From Micrasema longulum (lineage: Eukaryota > Arthropoda > Insecta > Trichoptera > Brachycentridae), in NCBI GenBank assembly GCA_022494885.1, contig JAGVSM010003489.1:19366-83365 (forward strand): a stretch of DNA of 64,000 bases, in the 5' to 3' direction. A model generated the notes under the pieces. The model was not told where the DNA came from. It was given only the letters and a program-made list of their open reading frames with translations, and did not search any database. A program made the position numbers and the translations under genes. Below, one piece after another: positions 31,261 through 43,102 of the stretch (its first letter is position 1; each line of letters opens with the position of its first letter).

Positions 31261-31557
31261 AACTTCGCCATACAATTAAACGTTCTAATTTTTACCGCAC
31301 TTAAGAAAACATATCTTGTTATCCCATTTCCCGTAGCACTGAACTTCCTTATTGAATACTGCAGTGTAGAATCACCTTTAAAACCAATATTACAAAACCA
31401 TATATTTACAAAAATAAATGAAAAACCAACAAAAAACTTACTAAAGGAAAAATCTTACCTGCAATCATGATAATAATATTAAAGTTTGTAAAGGAGTACC
31501 TACCTAGTAATTTTACACAACCAAATGGGTGACAATACACAAACTAAGCAAAACTGA

Positions 31558-32131
31558 TCTCCAGCGATGTGCTTAAAAACATGCTAAGCATTTGAGCGAT
31601 CACAATGAACAATAACGAACATGCTTAAGTTATCGCAGTCATAAGTCAACGCGTGTGTAATCTCTAAGTCAACACTCGTACCGGTTTGTTTTTTGTTTTC
31701 TTCGTAAATAAATACAGTTTACTGGCAAAAAATCGGTGTTTACATTTTATTGCATTTGCAAAATAGTAAGGAGTATCTAATACAAAAAGGTGAAAATTAA
31801 ATTACAATTACTATGGCCACTGCTTTTTTGACATTTGGCTTGCAAACCGCCGGCTAAATGCAATAAATAGAAAATAAATAATAAATGAATAAATAAAAAT
31901 AGTAGTTTTGGAATAAATAAAAATTTTCCATATTTACACCGGTGAAATTCAAATAGGTATGTGATTGCGCAGCAGGTAATCGCAGCAGGTAAACGTAAAT
32001 ATTTTAACATTGAATATTAGGTGTTCACGAATGTTCCATTGTGATCGCGAATATAATAAACAACCATGGTAAAAAATTGTTATCACGCCGCTTATTAGCA
32101 CGTCGATAGTTATTTGTGATTGAGCTACTGG
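31558..32131 (+). mobile_element. MITE family X, copy 2
   Basis: Full-length apart from a damaged left tip; right end GTGATTGAGCTACTGG. It is followed at once by the small palindrome at 32132. Confidence 0.85.
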
Positions 32132-32233
32132 GCTGGTATTCCGAACCCGATTATAGCGCGATATAGCGCGTTTTTACGTACTAAATTCGCGTTATTTGTA
32201 GCGCGCTGTAAACACGTTCGGAATACCAGCACA
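32132..32233. mobile_element. Small palindromic MITE Z, copy 1 (about 100 bp)
   Basis: GCTGGTATTCCGAACCCG at the left is the inverse of CGTTCGGAATACCAGC at the right. The inside is dense in GCGC (ATAGCGCGATATAGCGCG; TAGCGCGCTG). It abuts MITE X. The same X-Z arrangement occurs at 54682. Confidence 0.8.
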
Positions 32234-32352
32234 GAAGTTCTTTTTTGGAACTAATACTTCAAAATAGTCAAAACTACTAAAAAATTACCAAACGGCAAAT
32301 ATGTATTGACAGTAGAGATGCTACGAATATTCGGTGTAGAATTTTTTTGTAC

Positions 32353-32722
32353 AGGTGTTTTTTAAACTCTGTCACATCCGAAACCACGATGATCAGTATG
32401 GGCAAGAAGACATATTGGCATATTTAAAAAAATATTTAGAACGAAGAAAATTTGTAAAAATAAAATATTAAAAATAACAGATGGTTGCTTACTTCTGCAG
32501 GGGAGAAGCGAGGGGGTCGCGGCCACGTGGTTAACGGTGTGTCAGAGACTCCCCCCTCCTCGTTTGTCTCCTGCAAAAGTTAGCAACCATTTGTTTTTTT
32601 GAATTTAAAAAAAAAAAAAAATTATTCGTTCTAAAAAAATTTTTCAATGTGCCAATATGTCTTCTTGCCCATACTGATCATCGTGGTTTCGGATGTGACA
32701 GGGTTTAAAGAACACCCTGTAT
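32353..32722. mobile_element. Foldback MITE, family 'CCCTGTCACATCC' copy D
   Basis: Complete copy: outer arms GTCACATCCGAAACCACGAT and their inverse, inner palindrome AACAGATGGTTGCTTACTTC... / AGCAACCATTTG, GC-rich centre. Confidence 0.88.
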
Positions 32723-32751
32723 AAAAAAAATTATACACTGAATATTCGTTA

Positions 32752-32957
32752 CCGACCATTTTAATCAATCAGACTCCCCCTCTCCCCCCTTCTCGTTTCT
32801 CCCCAGCAGAAGTAGGCAACCTGTTGTTTTATTTGATATTTTATTTTTGTAAATTTTATTTGTTCTAAAAAGTTATTTTAATGTGCCAATATGTCATCTT
32901 GCTCATACTGATCATCGTGGTTTCGGATGTGACAGGATTTAAAGAACAACCTGTATA
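32752..32957. mobile_element. Foldback MITE, family 'CCCTGTCACATCC' copy E (right half)
   Basis: Inner right arm (GCAGAAGTAGGCAACCTG) and outer right arm ending GACAGGATTTAAAGAACAAC only. Confidence 0.78.
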
Positions 32958-33598
32958 TATATTTAAATACCAAATCACGAAAAAAATGCACATGTTACAA
33001 ATTATTTGTGATAAATGAAAATATTTTTTTCAACATTTGTCGTTAGCAAACGATTGCACTTTTCCTCATAAATTCGCGAGATCTTGTCACACAGCAAAAA
33101 AATCTTATAATATTCTCAAATAGACAATTATTTATTTGATGGTACCATGATGTAGGTACAATAAACAAATAATAACTAATTATTACTAATAAGGGCTATT
33201 AGTAACACAATGCGATGTAATAATTAACAATTAACGCGTGTCTCGACATTGGAAAATTAAACTAAATTATAAGCGAGGGCGACGGGGCTTAATAGCCATT
33301 GCATGCATTGCAATGAGACCTGTCACGCGCGAAATGCACACATATTTTGTGCTTCGGCCTAAAGCGTGGCCGAATATTCGGTATTCGGCCAAATCACTAT
33401 TCGCAGCATCTCTTATTGACACAATGACAGTAATAACTAATCACAAATGCATTAAATAATAATCATATAATGCATTCTCATATAATAGATAGGTATACGA
33501 TCGAGTTATTTTACACCAGTAGCTCAAAATAACTATCGACGTGCTAATAAGCGACGTGATAACTATTTCTCACCATGGTTGTTTATGGTATTCGCGAT

Positions 33599-34204
33599 TT
33601 ATTTATTTTATTTAACACTTTATATACATATACAAGGGCGGGCATATTGCCTTAAGGCAATTTCTTCCTACCTACCCAAACCGTTCTGTTTAAGAAAATT
33701 ACATCGGGTTCGGGGATCGGGTTGTGGTCCCGTGGCTAGTGTCTCGGACTCACGGACCAAAGGTCCGTGGTTCGAATCCCACTCCACCCCAACTTGATTC
33801 AATTTTCTAATAGTGAGTTATTTCCAACTCGTTGAAAATGGCCCTCAAAATTAAATATTTGGGTAAATCATAAGAACGCAAATATTTCTTTTAAAAAAAA
33901 ATAAATAAAATACAAATACATGGACATATTGAATCTTACAATTTTATCAAAAAATTAAAAACAAAATAAAAATATATGAAAAATTAACACTTTATGAAGA
34001 GAGGAGAGGGGATGGGAAGGAAAAAAAAAGGATAAAGGAACAATTAAAATATTTAGATAGTGACATTTCAATCTTGACTTAAATGTAAATAAAGAAGGGG
34101 CGTCTCTAACATTAGTGGGTAGATTATTCCACAATCAAGCGGCTACTACTGTGAAAGAGGAGGCAAGAAAGTTAGAGCGATGATAGGGTATTAAAAGGGT
34201 TCTC
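33599..34204 (-). mobile_element. LINE 3'UTR insertion in MITE X, itself carrying a SINE
   Basis: Flanked by TCGCGAT on both sides (33592-33598 and 34205-34211). Its minus-strand 3' end is the TATTTAACACTTTATATAC / GGCGGGCATATTGCC / CCTACCTACCCAAACCGTTC block seen also at 49190-49330 and 62900-63215. 5'-truncated. Confidence 0.85.
33703..33909 (+). mobile_element. tRNA-derived SINE (second family) inside the LINE
   Basis: Head TGGTCCCGTGGCTAGTGTC and B-box GGTTCGAATCCC at about 33720-33785, then a body ending TTTAAAAAAAAATAAATAAA. It splits the LINE 3'UTR between GAAAATTACA and AATACATGGACATATTGAAT, which are contiguous in the copy near 63020. Confidence 0.75.
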
Positions 34205-34720
34205 TCGCGATCACAATGATCCGTGAACACCTCATATTAAATGTCAAAATATTTACATTTCGCGACGTATAATCACATATTTTAACTTCACCAGTGTAAA
34301 AATGGAAAATATTCCAAAACTGTTTCTCGCAAGGTATCCAAGAAACGGACATTTATAATTTCAAACATTCTAATTTTTAATACTTTCTGCATTCTTAACT
34401 GCTTGATATTCAAACATTCTGATTTACGTAGAAACTGTGAGAACATTTTTTAATACTAAGACTTCCTAAGCTTCATTTTCCAGTGGATTCAATAGTTCCT
34501 TAACCTTTTCATTTTGTGTAGTGACCATGTGGGACAAAAATCATGTGCCCTTGAGGTGATTTTCACAAAAATGGCGCTATATAAATTATCCAAATATATA
34601 TGTAGACCAGTGTTATTATTACAATTATGTTTTTGTCTTATTTTCTAATTGCTTTAATGTAATGTTACTATTATTTCGTATATTGAATTATATATAATTT
34701 AAATTCTGATATTTAGCACC

Positions 34721-35090
34721 CCACTAGCTCAACCATAAATAACTATCGACGTGCTTAAAACATGCTAAGCATTTGAGCGATCACAACGAACAATAATGAA
34801 AATGCTTAAGTTATCGCAGTCATAAGTCAACGCGTTTGTAATCTCTAAGTCAACGCTCGTGTCGGTTTGTTTTTGTTCTCCTCGTAAATAAATATAGTGA
34901 AAAATCGGCGTTTACTATAAAAAATAAAACAATATATTGCATTTGCAAAAAATTAAGGAGTATCTAATACAAAAAAGTGAAAATTAAATTACAATTACTA
35001 TGGCGACTGCTTTTTTTGACATTTGGTTTGCCGACCGCCGGCTAAATGCAATAAAAAGCATGATTAATAATAAATAATAAAAACCTGTGT
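34721..35090 (+). mobile_element. MITE family X, copy 4 (left part)
   Basis: CCACTAGCTCAACCATAAAT to the GCAATAAAAAGCATGATTAA block. The right half is missing. Confidence 0.8.
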
Positions 35091-35494
35091 TTTGTAATAT
35101 GGTTGGTTTGTTTTTTTGGGTTGATAAACATAGTATTATTCTGGTATTGTACTTATTTTGACTTATTCATTCCAAGTTTATTTATTTTTTTCTTCTTTGT
35201 AAATTCACAAAAAACTTATTGTTAAATATGAATAGGATTTACTAATGCCTTCGATATTTTATAAGCATTTACATTTTTTTGTTATTTTGTAATGTCTTCA
35301 CCTTCATTGTGACATTTCGAGTATTTTTTGAACAATATTTTCCCCGTAAAACCGGTATATATCATTGGATGGTATTTACAGAGGAAAATTGTGTTGTTTT
35401 TGTACGGCCATCAATTCATTAATATTAAAGTAACAAACGTATGTAACCAGTTTTTATATGTTTAATCTTAGAATAAGAATATAAGCTTCGGCAA

Positions 35495-35965
35495 ACAAAT
35501 GTTTATCGCAGGAGGCTAAACTAGTTCTTTACAACGGAGTTCTAGTGTCAACTCTAATGTATTGGAGCGAAGTATGGCTTTGGAAAAATGATGATGAAAG
35601 TAGGTTGAATGCTGTCGAAATGCGATCCCTCAGGCAAATGTGTGGTAAAACGATGTATGATAGGTGCACAAATGTCGAGATCCGTGAAGTGTGTAAGGCT
35701 GAGACATGCATTATCGACAGAATCAAGAAAGGGGTGCTGCGCCGATTTGGACATGTCGATGGATGCAGAAAACGGGGAAGACCGAGAAAGACGTGGCACG
35801 ATCAAGTCCATCAAATACTTTAAGATGGACATGTCAAAAGTAGGAATAATCGGCGTGCGTGCATGAGAAGATGTATGAATGTAGAGGAAGCGAGGTCTGT
35901 ATGCCAAGATAGAGTGATATGGCGTTCTATCTTCTCTGCCCCTACGGAGAAACAGCGTGATGGTT
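35495..35965 (+). mobile_element. RTE-like LINE C-terminal fragment
   Basis: Plus strand codes MYWSEVWLWKNDDESRLNAV, EMRSLRQMCGKTMYDRCTNV, IDRIKKGVLRRFGHV, then KRGRPRKTWHDQVHQIL. Compared with the 3975 copy, about 20 residues after FGHV are deleted. The 3' end carries the GTTTGTTTGTTT-like tail. Confidence 0.87.
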
Positions 35966-36094
35966 TGTTTGTTTGCTTGTTATCTTGTTTGTAGCTTATG
36001 GAGTTTCTAGTATGCGTTTATTATATCTGTACCTTAAAGCTAAAAGGCTGGAAGTCGCATTTTTTGCAAAACGAGGAAAATTGGATACAAAAAA

Positions 36095-36400
36095 TGTTTT
36101 TTTGCGCGCGGTAAAAATTTGAACATTGAGTTGTATTGCAAAGTTTATTGAAAATGTACGAAATAGATAATAAAAAATATTTAAATAAAAACGCACTACT
36201 TTGATTGACGTCACTGGTTCATATGAACCAACCAATGATGCGAGAGTTGGGAAGGATATCCGGTTGGTTTACGGTAAATGAACCAATGGGAAGAACTAAC
36301 AGGAAACAACCTCTGACGTCACACGCGGAGTTGTTTCAAAAATACAAAACTTAAAAAAATTATAGCGCCGAATTTTCTCATTGAGTTATACGAGTAAATG
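36095..36400 (+). repeat. Dispersed repeat family W, copy 4
   Basis: GCGCGCGGTAAAAATTTGAA, AAAGTTTATTGAAAATGTAC, TTTGATTGACGTCACTGGTT and GGAGTTGTTTCAAAAATAC. Confidence 0.6.
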
Positions 36401-36796
36401 TTATTTTGTTCATAAATTCAGATTCTATTAATGCTAAAAACATTGGAGTCCTCCGGTATACCACTACTGAAATAGCTTGTTCTAAAACACCGGTAGTGCA
36501 CTAATAATACTTGGGCTTTCAACAAAATTCAACGGTTTGCTGGTATTAAACAGTGGATACCGAATAAATTCCACAATTTTTATAACAAACTACCTATGAC
36601 GCTGACGCATCGAGGGATTTTGCACAATATTAAGTTTTATGATCATAATCAACCATACTAAACCATTTTGTCATTTGTTTCGCCGTTGATTGAATTATTT
36701 TACTCTTTTTTTTCCACATACTGTTTCATTGCTATTAATATCATGTCATTAAATTTATATTAACCTGTTATTTTCATTAATAATTCATGTTTTAAT

Positions 36797-37370
36797 TAAC
36801 TCTTAAAATACTGGTAAATAAACCCTTTGCGCGCGGTGATGTAATATCGTGTTACCGCTAGTAAAAGACGGTATATTCTAAAGTTCAGACATTTAAAGAA
36901 AAAAAAAACATGGAGACATACGGTTTAATAATTATTTTTCCATAATTTATGCAAATATACGTATAATTTACCCCTGTTATAGCAAAATAAATGTAAAATG
37001 ATAAATACGCCTCTCATATTACGCGCGTGTGTCCCCCAACACTGTCATAAACCGACTGAATCTGTTTCTGTTTTACACAACACCTGCCGCAGAACAACGT
37101 CTCTGTCTTCCTTATTATGAGTTATACCTTCGTGCTCTCTCTTATACAGATGTGTTGCTGAATTAAGCGGACATTTATTCTCCGCGTTGCAAGGATTAAT
37201 ATTTTTTGTATTAACATCCAGCATAGTTATATAAATTTTACTTTCCCAATCCGGTGTGAAAATGTCCATTTGAAGATTACAAAAATTCGACTTCGTCATT
37301 AAAAAATTAGAGAGATATATAAAGTATTGTATCCTAGGTCGACTACTGTGACATCACAGCCACGTAAGAG
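36797..37370. mobile_element. TTAA-flanked element U, copy 1 (empty-site copy)
   Basis: Opens AACTCTTAAAATACTGG then TTTGCGCGCGGTGATGTAAT; closes CTGTGACATCACAGCCACG and AAGAGTGAAT. At 36852-36854 it has an uninterrupted TTA where the copy at 60010 carries a foldback MITE. Confidence 0.65.
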
Positions 37371-37977
37371 TGAATGGCATGTAACTTAATGTTTTTTCCT
37401 AAATAAAGTTTTATATATACATTGTTTTTTATTCAATATTCTACATTACTTTTTATACTAAAGCCCGAGGAGGAATTAGAGCGCTGGCCAGGCGGTTAGA
37501 ACAAAAAAAAATTAAAGGCCCATAGTTATTTGATAGTCCATACTTAAAATGTTTTTATCTTAAATATTCTTATCAAAATACCATGAATCCAAAAAACAGC
37601 AATAAATTGTGTTTTTCCTTCGAGAGATACATTTGAAACAGTTTTACAACTTCAAACCGCCCTCCTGAACATATATGATCATATTCTTTATCCACCCGGA
37701 CACGGACAGAGTTAACTGAAAAGGTAAAATAAAAAAGGAACTGATAGTCTTAAGCTTATACATATCTATGTATTAAAGAAGCCAAACAAAAATCGGCTTG
37801 AATCGATAATGCTGTTGGTATCGTGTGTGGTTAAAGTTGGCATAAAAATAATAAAACAAGGTAAAAATACAAATTATTTTGATTTAATTAATAGTTCACC
37901 TTTTCATTATAATTTCATATAAGTTCTCTATTGCAGCGTATCGGGATCAATGTTGTTACAAAGAAGGTGGGAAGACA

Positions 37978-38205
37978 GGCGCCGTGGCGCAGTTGGTTAG
38001 ACGGCTATCTGTGAAACTGGCGTCGCGGGTTCGATTCCCGCCAGTTGCAAGAAAAAAATCCAAGAAAGATTTTTTTCTCAATTGGTCTGGGTGTTGTGGT
38101 GTATTTTTCATTACCTTCTTCCATATCCCCTCTATCCCACCTGCTGACAAGCCTCAAAATAGAGGCTTAGCGGGTTATTCCTTTAAAAACATAAAAAAAG
38201 GTAAG
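37978..38205 (+). mobile_element. tRNA-derived SINE, third head type
   Basis: Head GCCGTGGCGCAGTTGGTTAG (A-box) and GGGTTCGATTCCCGCC (B-box) at 37981-38045, followed by a non-tRNA body. The acceptor arms do not pair, so it is not a working tRNA. Confidence 0.75.
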
Positions 38206-38329
38206 GTGATCAATATTACGTTTCAGGTAAGCCAGTGAATAAATGCAGCGAAAGCGCTCCCTTCACATAGCCGAAACCGGTTTTTAAGATCAAGGGGTCT
38301 TCCTATGTATTTTATTTTCAATTTCAATT

Positions 38330-38900
38330 TGAGAACTCGCAATTTTTTATTTTTTAAAAATTATTTATCAAAAGCATACAAAAATTAACATGTAAATTAT
38401 CAAGTCCTACTGAACTGCATAAAATGCAGTTCGTCAGCAGATGCTTATAGTTAAGCTCTAATTTTTATACATAATATTATCTCTTAAATTCTATAAACAT
38501 GTAAAAACTCTTATTACTATGGAAAAAAAGAAAAACATGTCCATCGAAAATAAAAAATTGTCCAAATAAAAAAAAAATCACAAAAAAACCTTAATATAAA
38601 AAACCACGTTCTAAAAGCCAGATTCTCAGCAGAGTCTTTCTCTTGAGCCAGATAAGTTTTTTAAATTTTTAATATTTAATGGGAGCACATTATAAATTTT
38701 TGGTATATTGTACTCTAGTGTTCTTTTCCCGTATTTATTATTGAATTTACGGAGAGCTAGTCCATCTACACTAGTGAACCGAGTATCATATACATGCTCC
38801 AACTTATTTCTGTATTCAGAAAGAGACGCATGCTGAGAAACCAGCTTGGGCCATAATAAAGCTCTAACGGATAAAATATTTATCGATTGATACAATAAGG
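38330..38900 (-). mobile_element. LINE 3' end with reverse-transcriptase tail
   Basis: The minus strand 38895-38626 codes LEHVYDTRFTSVDGLALRKF, KYGKRTLEYNIPKIYNVLPL and NIKNLKNL, a LINE C-terminus. The AT-rich 3'UTR follows to the left. Confidence 0.78.
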
Positions 38901-39920
38901 ATATTGAAATATCGTGTCGCTGACACTACAATTTTTTTTCCATAAATAATTTGATCAATGAATTTTGTAAGTTCAGTGCAAGGTTTATGTTTGTATTACT
39001 GGAAAAAGCCCATGAGGTTGAATTTAACTCTGCTGCTTGAGTTGAACAAATTATGGAAAGATTTCGGATATTTTCATTTTTCCTCGTGATCAAATTGCAA
39101 TTACACAAACAGTAACAAACACTATTTATCGTGAGTTTGGGGCTTTTAGAAAGGGGCCATTTTAGAATTTCAAAGCCCCCATCAGACCGGCTCGTACCCC
39201 GCGTACCCTTGAAAAGATGGCTCTGCCAAGACCTCAAGCACGATAGGGAAACGCGCCAATCACTACAGTACGAAGCGAGGACTTAAAGAGGAAACCTGGT
39301 CTCACTTTTCTTCATACAGACGTATTCTCGTATTTTCTTATAGCATTACAACGGTGATTATTTTACGCAATACAGATATTTACCATTGTTGTGTCTCTGT
39401 TGTTTTGCTTAATTGATAAATTGTTTCTTATGGGATCTAGAACCATCCAAAAACCCGTAAAAGCGCCCAGTTTGATCTGCCGTCTTCGGACATACGATAT
39501 ACAAACACGACAAGTCATTTAGAAAAAGGAAAACGTGCCAATGCAGAAAATAACAAACAAAATCGGTTCAGTTTTGGGGTGCGGAAAATGGGACAACGAT
39601 CGTCGATTTTGTCAATTTTGTCAATTTTTGTCAGGCCTAATCAGTCCGACGTGCAGTAGTCTTTTTCGCACAGTATCGGGGAGGCGTTTACGAGAGGGTG
39701 ACAGAAAAATACTGACACCGCGTATTCTCTTAATCTCCACTCAATTTCCTTTTTTAGGCTTTTCACCTGAGAGTAGCCATCGAGTCGAAAACTATTGTCA
39801 CGGGTGCTGGTTTTATTTCACCCACATAACTGTATTCTTCAAGCACCTGGACACGGATTAATATGCGTCATGGTTAGTCCGTTTGTGCGCCTAATCATGA
39901 CCAATCAGCATAATACATCA
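38901..39920. other. Intergenic, no recognised gene
   Basis: Contains frames of about 100 codons on both strands (39237-38926 and 39535-39861) that match no family I know. The sequence around 39760-39850 is weakly similar to 10700-10790 (CACACAGCTGTATTCTTC / CACATAACTGTATTCTTC), suggesting an old repeat. Confidence 0.4.
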
Positions 39921-39924
39921 TTTC

Positions 39925-39990
39925 AATTATCATCATCAATCACTTATCCGCACCTAATGGTGCATAGGGTACTTCATGGGTAAACTCGTG
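39925..39990 (-). mobile_element. tRNA-derived SINE tail fragment
   Basis: ATCATCAATCACTTATCCGC then CACCTAATGGTGCATAGGGT, the inverse of the SINE 3' end. Confidence 0.6.
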
Positions 39991-40009
39991 GTTTTTTTGT
40001 TTGGGTTTA

Positions 40010-40150
40010 AACAGTATTTTGTTTTTTTTATTTTTTTATTTTATACAGGAAACATACAGTACCATTACATAGTTTGCTAAATGAGACTTAAATCTAATAG
40101 AGCAATAAAGTTTCCATAATATATTACATCCTAAAGTTATCAAGTATGCC
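40010..40150 (-). repeat. LINE 3'UTR fragment
   Basis: TTTTATACAGGAAACATACA and TAGAGCAATAAAGTTTCCAT match the fragment at 43125-43600 on the same strand. Confidence 0.55.
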
Positions 40151-40347
40151 TATATCAATTAGTTATTTATTTTATTTATTAATAACATTGTAGAGACTAG
40201 AAGAAATGTGTATTTGACTACATTTTTTTTACGATTGTTGCGCGGTAAGATCGATAATATTCTGAGATTATGATGAGCATTGGTTTGTATGTTCCTAATG
40301 ATTACCTAAGACAGGTCAGCATAGATTGTTTCATATTCCGATATACA

Positions 40348-40600
40348 GGTTCTAACCTGTCGATGGTTATGCCTGTTGGAAGGGCTACCGCTATGCTGAA
40401 CAACATCGCTCTGGCTGTTGATCTGTTCCATGTATCCGAAGGGGTTTTCCGGAGCAGGATTCTCCTACTGTTTTGACAAGAGTCTCTTTATGTAATTTTT
40501 GTATTTTTACAATATGTACGTCTTAAATTTTAGTTTTCAATGTATGTGTTATTTTTAATAAATGAATTGAATTGAATTTATTAGGGACCGAGACATAGTT
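40348..40600 (+). other. Unrecognised, coding-like segment with an (ATTGA)n-type tail
   Basis: 40348-40476 stays open and is GC-richer than its surroundings, reading GSNLSMVMPVGRATAMLNN then IALAVDLFHVSEGVFRSRI and a stop. It is preceded by ATATACAG and followed by an AT-rich stretch, AATAAATGAATTGAATTGAA. It may be the end of a LINE or a retrocopied exon. I do not recognise the protein. Confidence 0.35.
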
Positions 40601-40649
40601 TACACCTACACAATCACAAACGCCCCATGAACTTATAATGAACTTGTAA

Positions 40650-41070
40650 ATAGGGATATATCACATACTACGAACCCCGATTAAAATATATGAAATGGAT
40701 TTAGAAAAATTAATTGTATTTTCAAAATCAATATGAATATTGTGGAGAAATGTTTTCATAGATAAATGTAAAAAAGAAATTCAATAAAAATACGTTCGTA
40801 GAAAAACGCGACGTGTTCGGCCTTGGTTGATATGACGTCAAGATTCGTGATATTCTTCTGCACAAATTTCAATGACAGGAACAAATAAACATACATCGTG
40901 ACGTATTAGGGGCGTGGTCAATGAAATGACCGTTTTTGCGGGAATTCAAAATTACAAATTCAAAAGTATTTTTTATGCTACTAATAATTAGCAAGTTTTT
41001 TTTACTGGGCAGTATATCATAGACCTTTATTACTTTAAAAATGTTAAAAAAAACGTCATATTTCCTATTG
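40650..41070 (+). repeat. Dispersed repeat family V, copy 2
   Basis: Matches 14200-14660 over most of its length, including ATTAAAATATATGAAATGGA and ACGTATTAGGGGCGTGG. Confidence 0.65.
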
Positions 41071-41074
41071 TGCG

Positions 41075-41290
41075 GCGAGTTTCTTGAAAATGTATGAAAA
41101 AATAATAATAATGAATCGCTTTGAGCGACGTCACCCGTTCATTCGAATCAACCAACGACAGAGTTTTGTGAGATTTCCGGTTAACGGGAAGCCAATTCAC
41201 CCATCAGCAAAACTCACCGAAGGCAACTTTTAAATTTTAAAATGACAAAACTTTAAAGAATCGGTAATTCGACACATAAAAATATGGTTT
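41075..41290 (+). repeat. Dispersed repeat family W, copy 5
   Basis: GGCGAGTTTCTTGAAAATGT, TTTGAGCGACGTCACCCGTT and AACTCACCGAAGGCAACTT. It follows family V directly. Confidence 0.55.
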
Positions 41291-42240
41291 TAAAAAAGGG
41301 ACTTAGTTTGATAATCAAATAAACAAGTATTAAAAAAAACACTGAACTTCCCTACTGAGACATTTTTGAGCCGCACTGTACAAGAACAGAAGTACCTAGC
41401 CACCTATCTATATATCACACTACCTTTCTTTGAATAAAGAAACAGTATTTTTTTAGATCTTCTTTATATTTTAAGTTCAACTGTTCATAATATTTGATGA
41501 AATTTGATAAAAGAAATACGTCATAAAATAAAACAGCAATTTAATTAAGTTTCGGGAGTGGTTGTAAGTTATTTTAAAAACGTCCGTATTGTGTGTTTTT
41601 ACAGAGCATTTTTGAAAACAGAGTTCGAATTCCACGTGGCAATTTATTACGTAGGCTGTTATGAAATTTATAAACACATAAGTTTTATGAAATTCTTAAT
41701 CAAGTAGGTACCCCTTTCTCCTGATACTTTTTTCTTAATGAGGCCTTGTGCTTAATGTTAATTGCTTAATTATTTTTCATTATGTCAGAACCAATTTATT
41801 GGTCGGTGGTCAACACCATAATCATTTTTTACTGATTAAAACTGTAGCCGATTAAAAAGTAAGCATATAATACGATTTTGCTATTTTAAAACACCCTTTT
41901 TTCTCAAAATCACGCTGTTAAAAAGTAATGTTTATTTACATTAAATAAAAATAATCATTTTCTAAGGTAATTATGACTAAATAACATATTTAAAGTTTTA
42001 ATATTACAAAAACTTTTCGACTGGCAGATTACGCCAGACTTAAAAGTATGTAAGTAAAATTTGTTTTAATTGTTTGAAGATAATGAATCGAACAGGATAT
42101 TTATTAAAGTTTTTTTTTTATAGATATATAAAGAAGCATTTTAAATCCCACAAATTTTGTGGTATTTTTCTAAGATTCTAGGTTAAAGTATGCCTTCAAT
42201 AATCTTTTAAAAAATATAAAAAATAAAATACTTTACTAAA
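41291..42240. other. AT-rich intergenic DNA
   Basis: No gene or recognised element. Confidence 0.4.
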
Positions 42241-42241
42241 G

Positions 42242-42597
42242 GTTATTAAATATTTGTATATAACGACTTACCGACTTTCATATGTCTACCGGTTTCGAGA
42301 CGTACCCGTCTCTTCGTTAAGACACCGATTAAACCAACATGGAAAACCCTCTATACACCTTCACCATAGTTGTTGCACAAAAATATAAAACCAACACGTC
42401 ATACATTTTAATAAGCACATGCACTGATTAGGACAAACATGCACTGATTAGATTATGAAAATATTTTATGTTGTTTGAGAAATAGTTTAAAAAAAAAAAC
42501 TTGTTTAATTGGTGTCCTGACGACGAGACGGGTACGTCTCGAAACCGGTAGACGTAGAAAAGTCGGTAAGTGGTTACTTACAAATATTTAATAACAT
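42242..42597. repeat. Foldback repeat with ACCGGTAGACATAGAAAAG arms, copy 2
   Basis: Left arm TTATTAAATATTTGTATATA, CGACTTACCGACTTTCATAT; right arm AAACCGGTAGACGTAGAAAA, GTCGGTAAGTGG and ACAAATATTTAATAAC. The loop is about 200 bp longer than in copy 1 at 19030. Confidence 0.8.
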
Positions 42598-42719
42598 TTA
42601 GTCAAATGTTTGACCACAAAGTTACTGCTTTAAATATGAATAATAAAATACTTTAGTTCATATCCTTTCTTATTATTGCATTATTCGATTAATAATTTAG
42701 TTAGTCCAAATTTTTGTAG

Positions 42720-43060
42720 ACAAGGACTGGATTCAACTCCCTGGGAAGCTGTGTATATTAACATATTAACAGAGATGAAGAACATTTCAGATACGGTAAT
42801 AGGTGAAATAATTCAATTAAATGAATCTCACCCGCATAAATAAAGGTTTCAGCTCTTTGACTTCACAAACACCAACAGATGAAAGAATTGAAGGAATATA
42901 GATGTTCGAATATGGACAGAATGGTGAATGTTACACAGTGTGTAAAATGGCCACTTAAACCAGCCATTGACAGGTAGAAGCCCTGTAGATGCCTAGACTT
43001 CTATATTACCTTCTCTGAAATGTTCTTTATCTCTGTTGTAATATGTTAGTTGTTAATATT
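42720..43060 (+). repeat. Dispersed repeat family S, copy at 42.7 kb
   Basis: Near full-length match to 9780-10090 (AATCTCACCCGCATAAATAA through CTCTGTTGTAATATGTTAGT). Confidence 0.75.
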
Positions 43061-43102
43061 TAAATCCTATAGCTTGTTTTTAGAAAAATTGTAATATTCA
43101 TA

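Larger units (their letters stand above)
32312..33417. mobile_element. Possible hAT-like non-autonomous element hosting two MITEs
   Basis: Left edge TTGACAGTAGAGATGCTACG and right edge CGCAGCATCTCTTATTGACA are imperfect inverses, with CGAATATTCGG words at both ends. The CCCTGTCACATCC copies D and E lie inside. Family placement is inference. Confidence 0.5.
33516..34330 (-). mobile_element. MITE family X, copy 3 (minus), interrupted by a LINE
   Basis: CCAGTAGCTCAA at 33516 opens the inverse copy. It is broken at 33598 by a LINE and resumes at 34205-34211 (TCGCGAT) with CACAATG and GTGAACACCTCATATT. Confidence 0.85.

Noticed and set aside
37978..38050. Possible tRNA gene (good A- and B-box)
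   Set aside because: Acceptor arm does not pair, and a non-tRNA body follows, so it is a SINE head. The same applies to the heads near 28625, 33720, 48073 and 63274.
38926..39237. 103-codon minus-strand frame
   Set aside because: Adjacent to a LINE tail but shows no LINE motif; no support as a gene.
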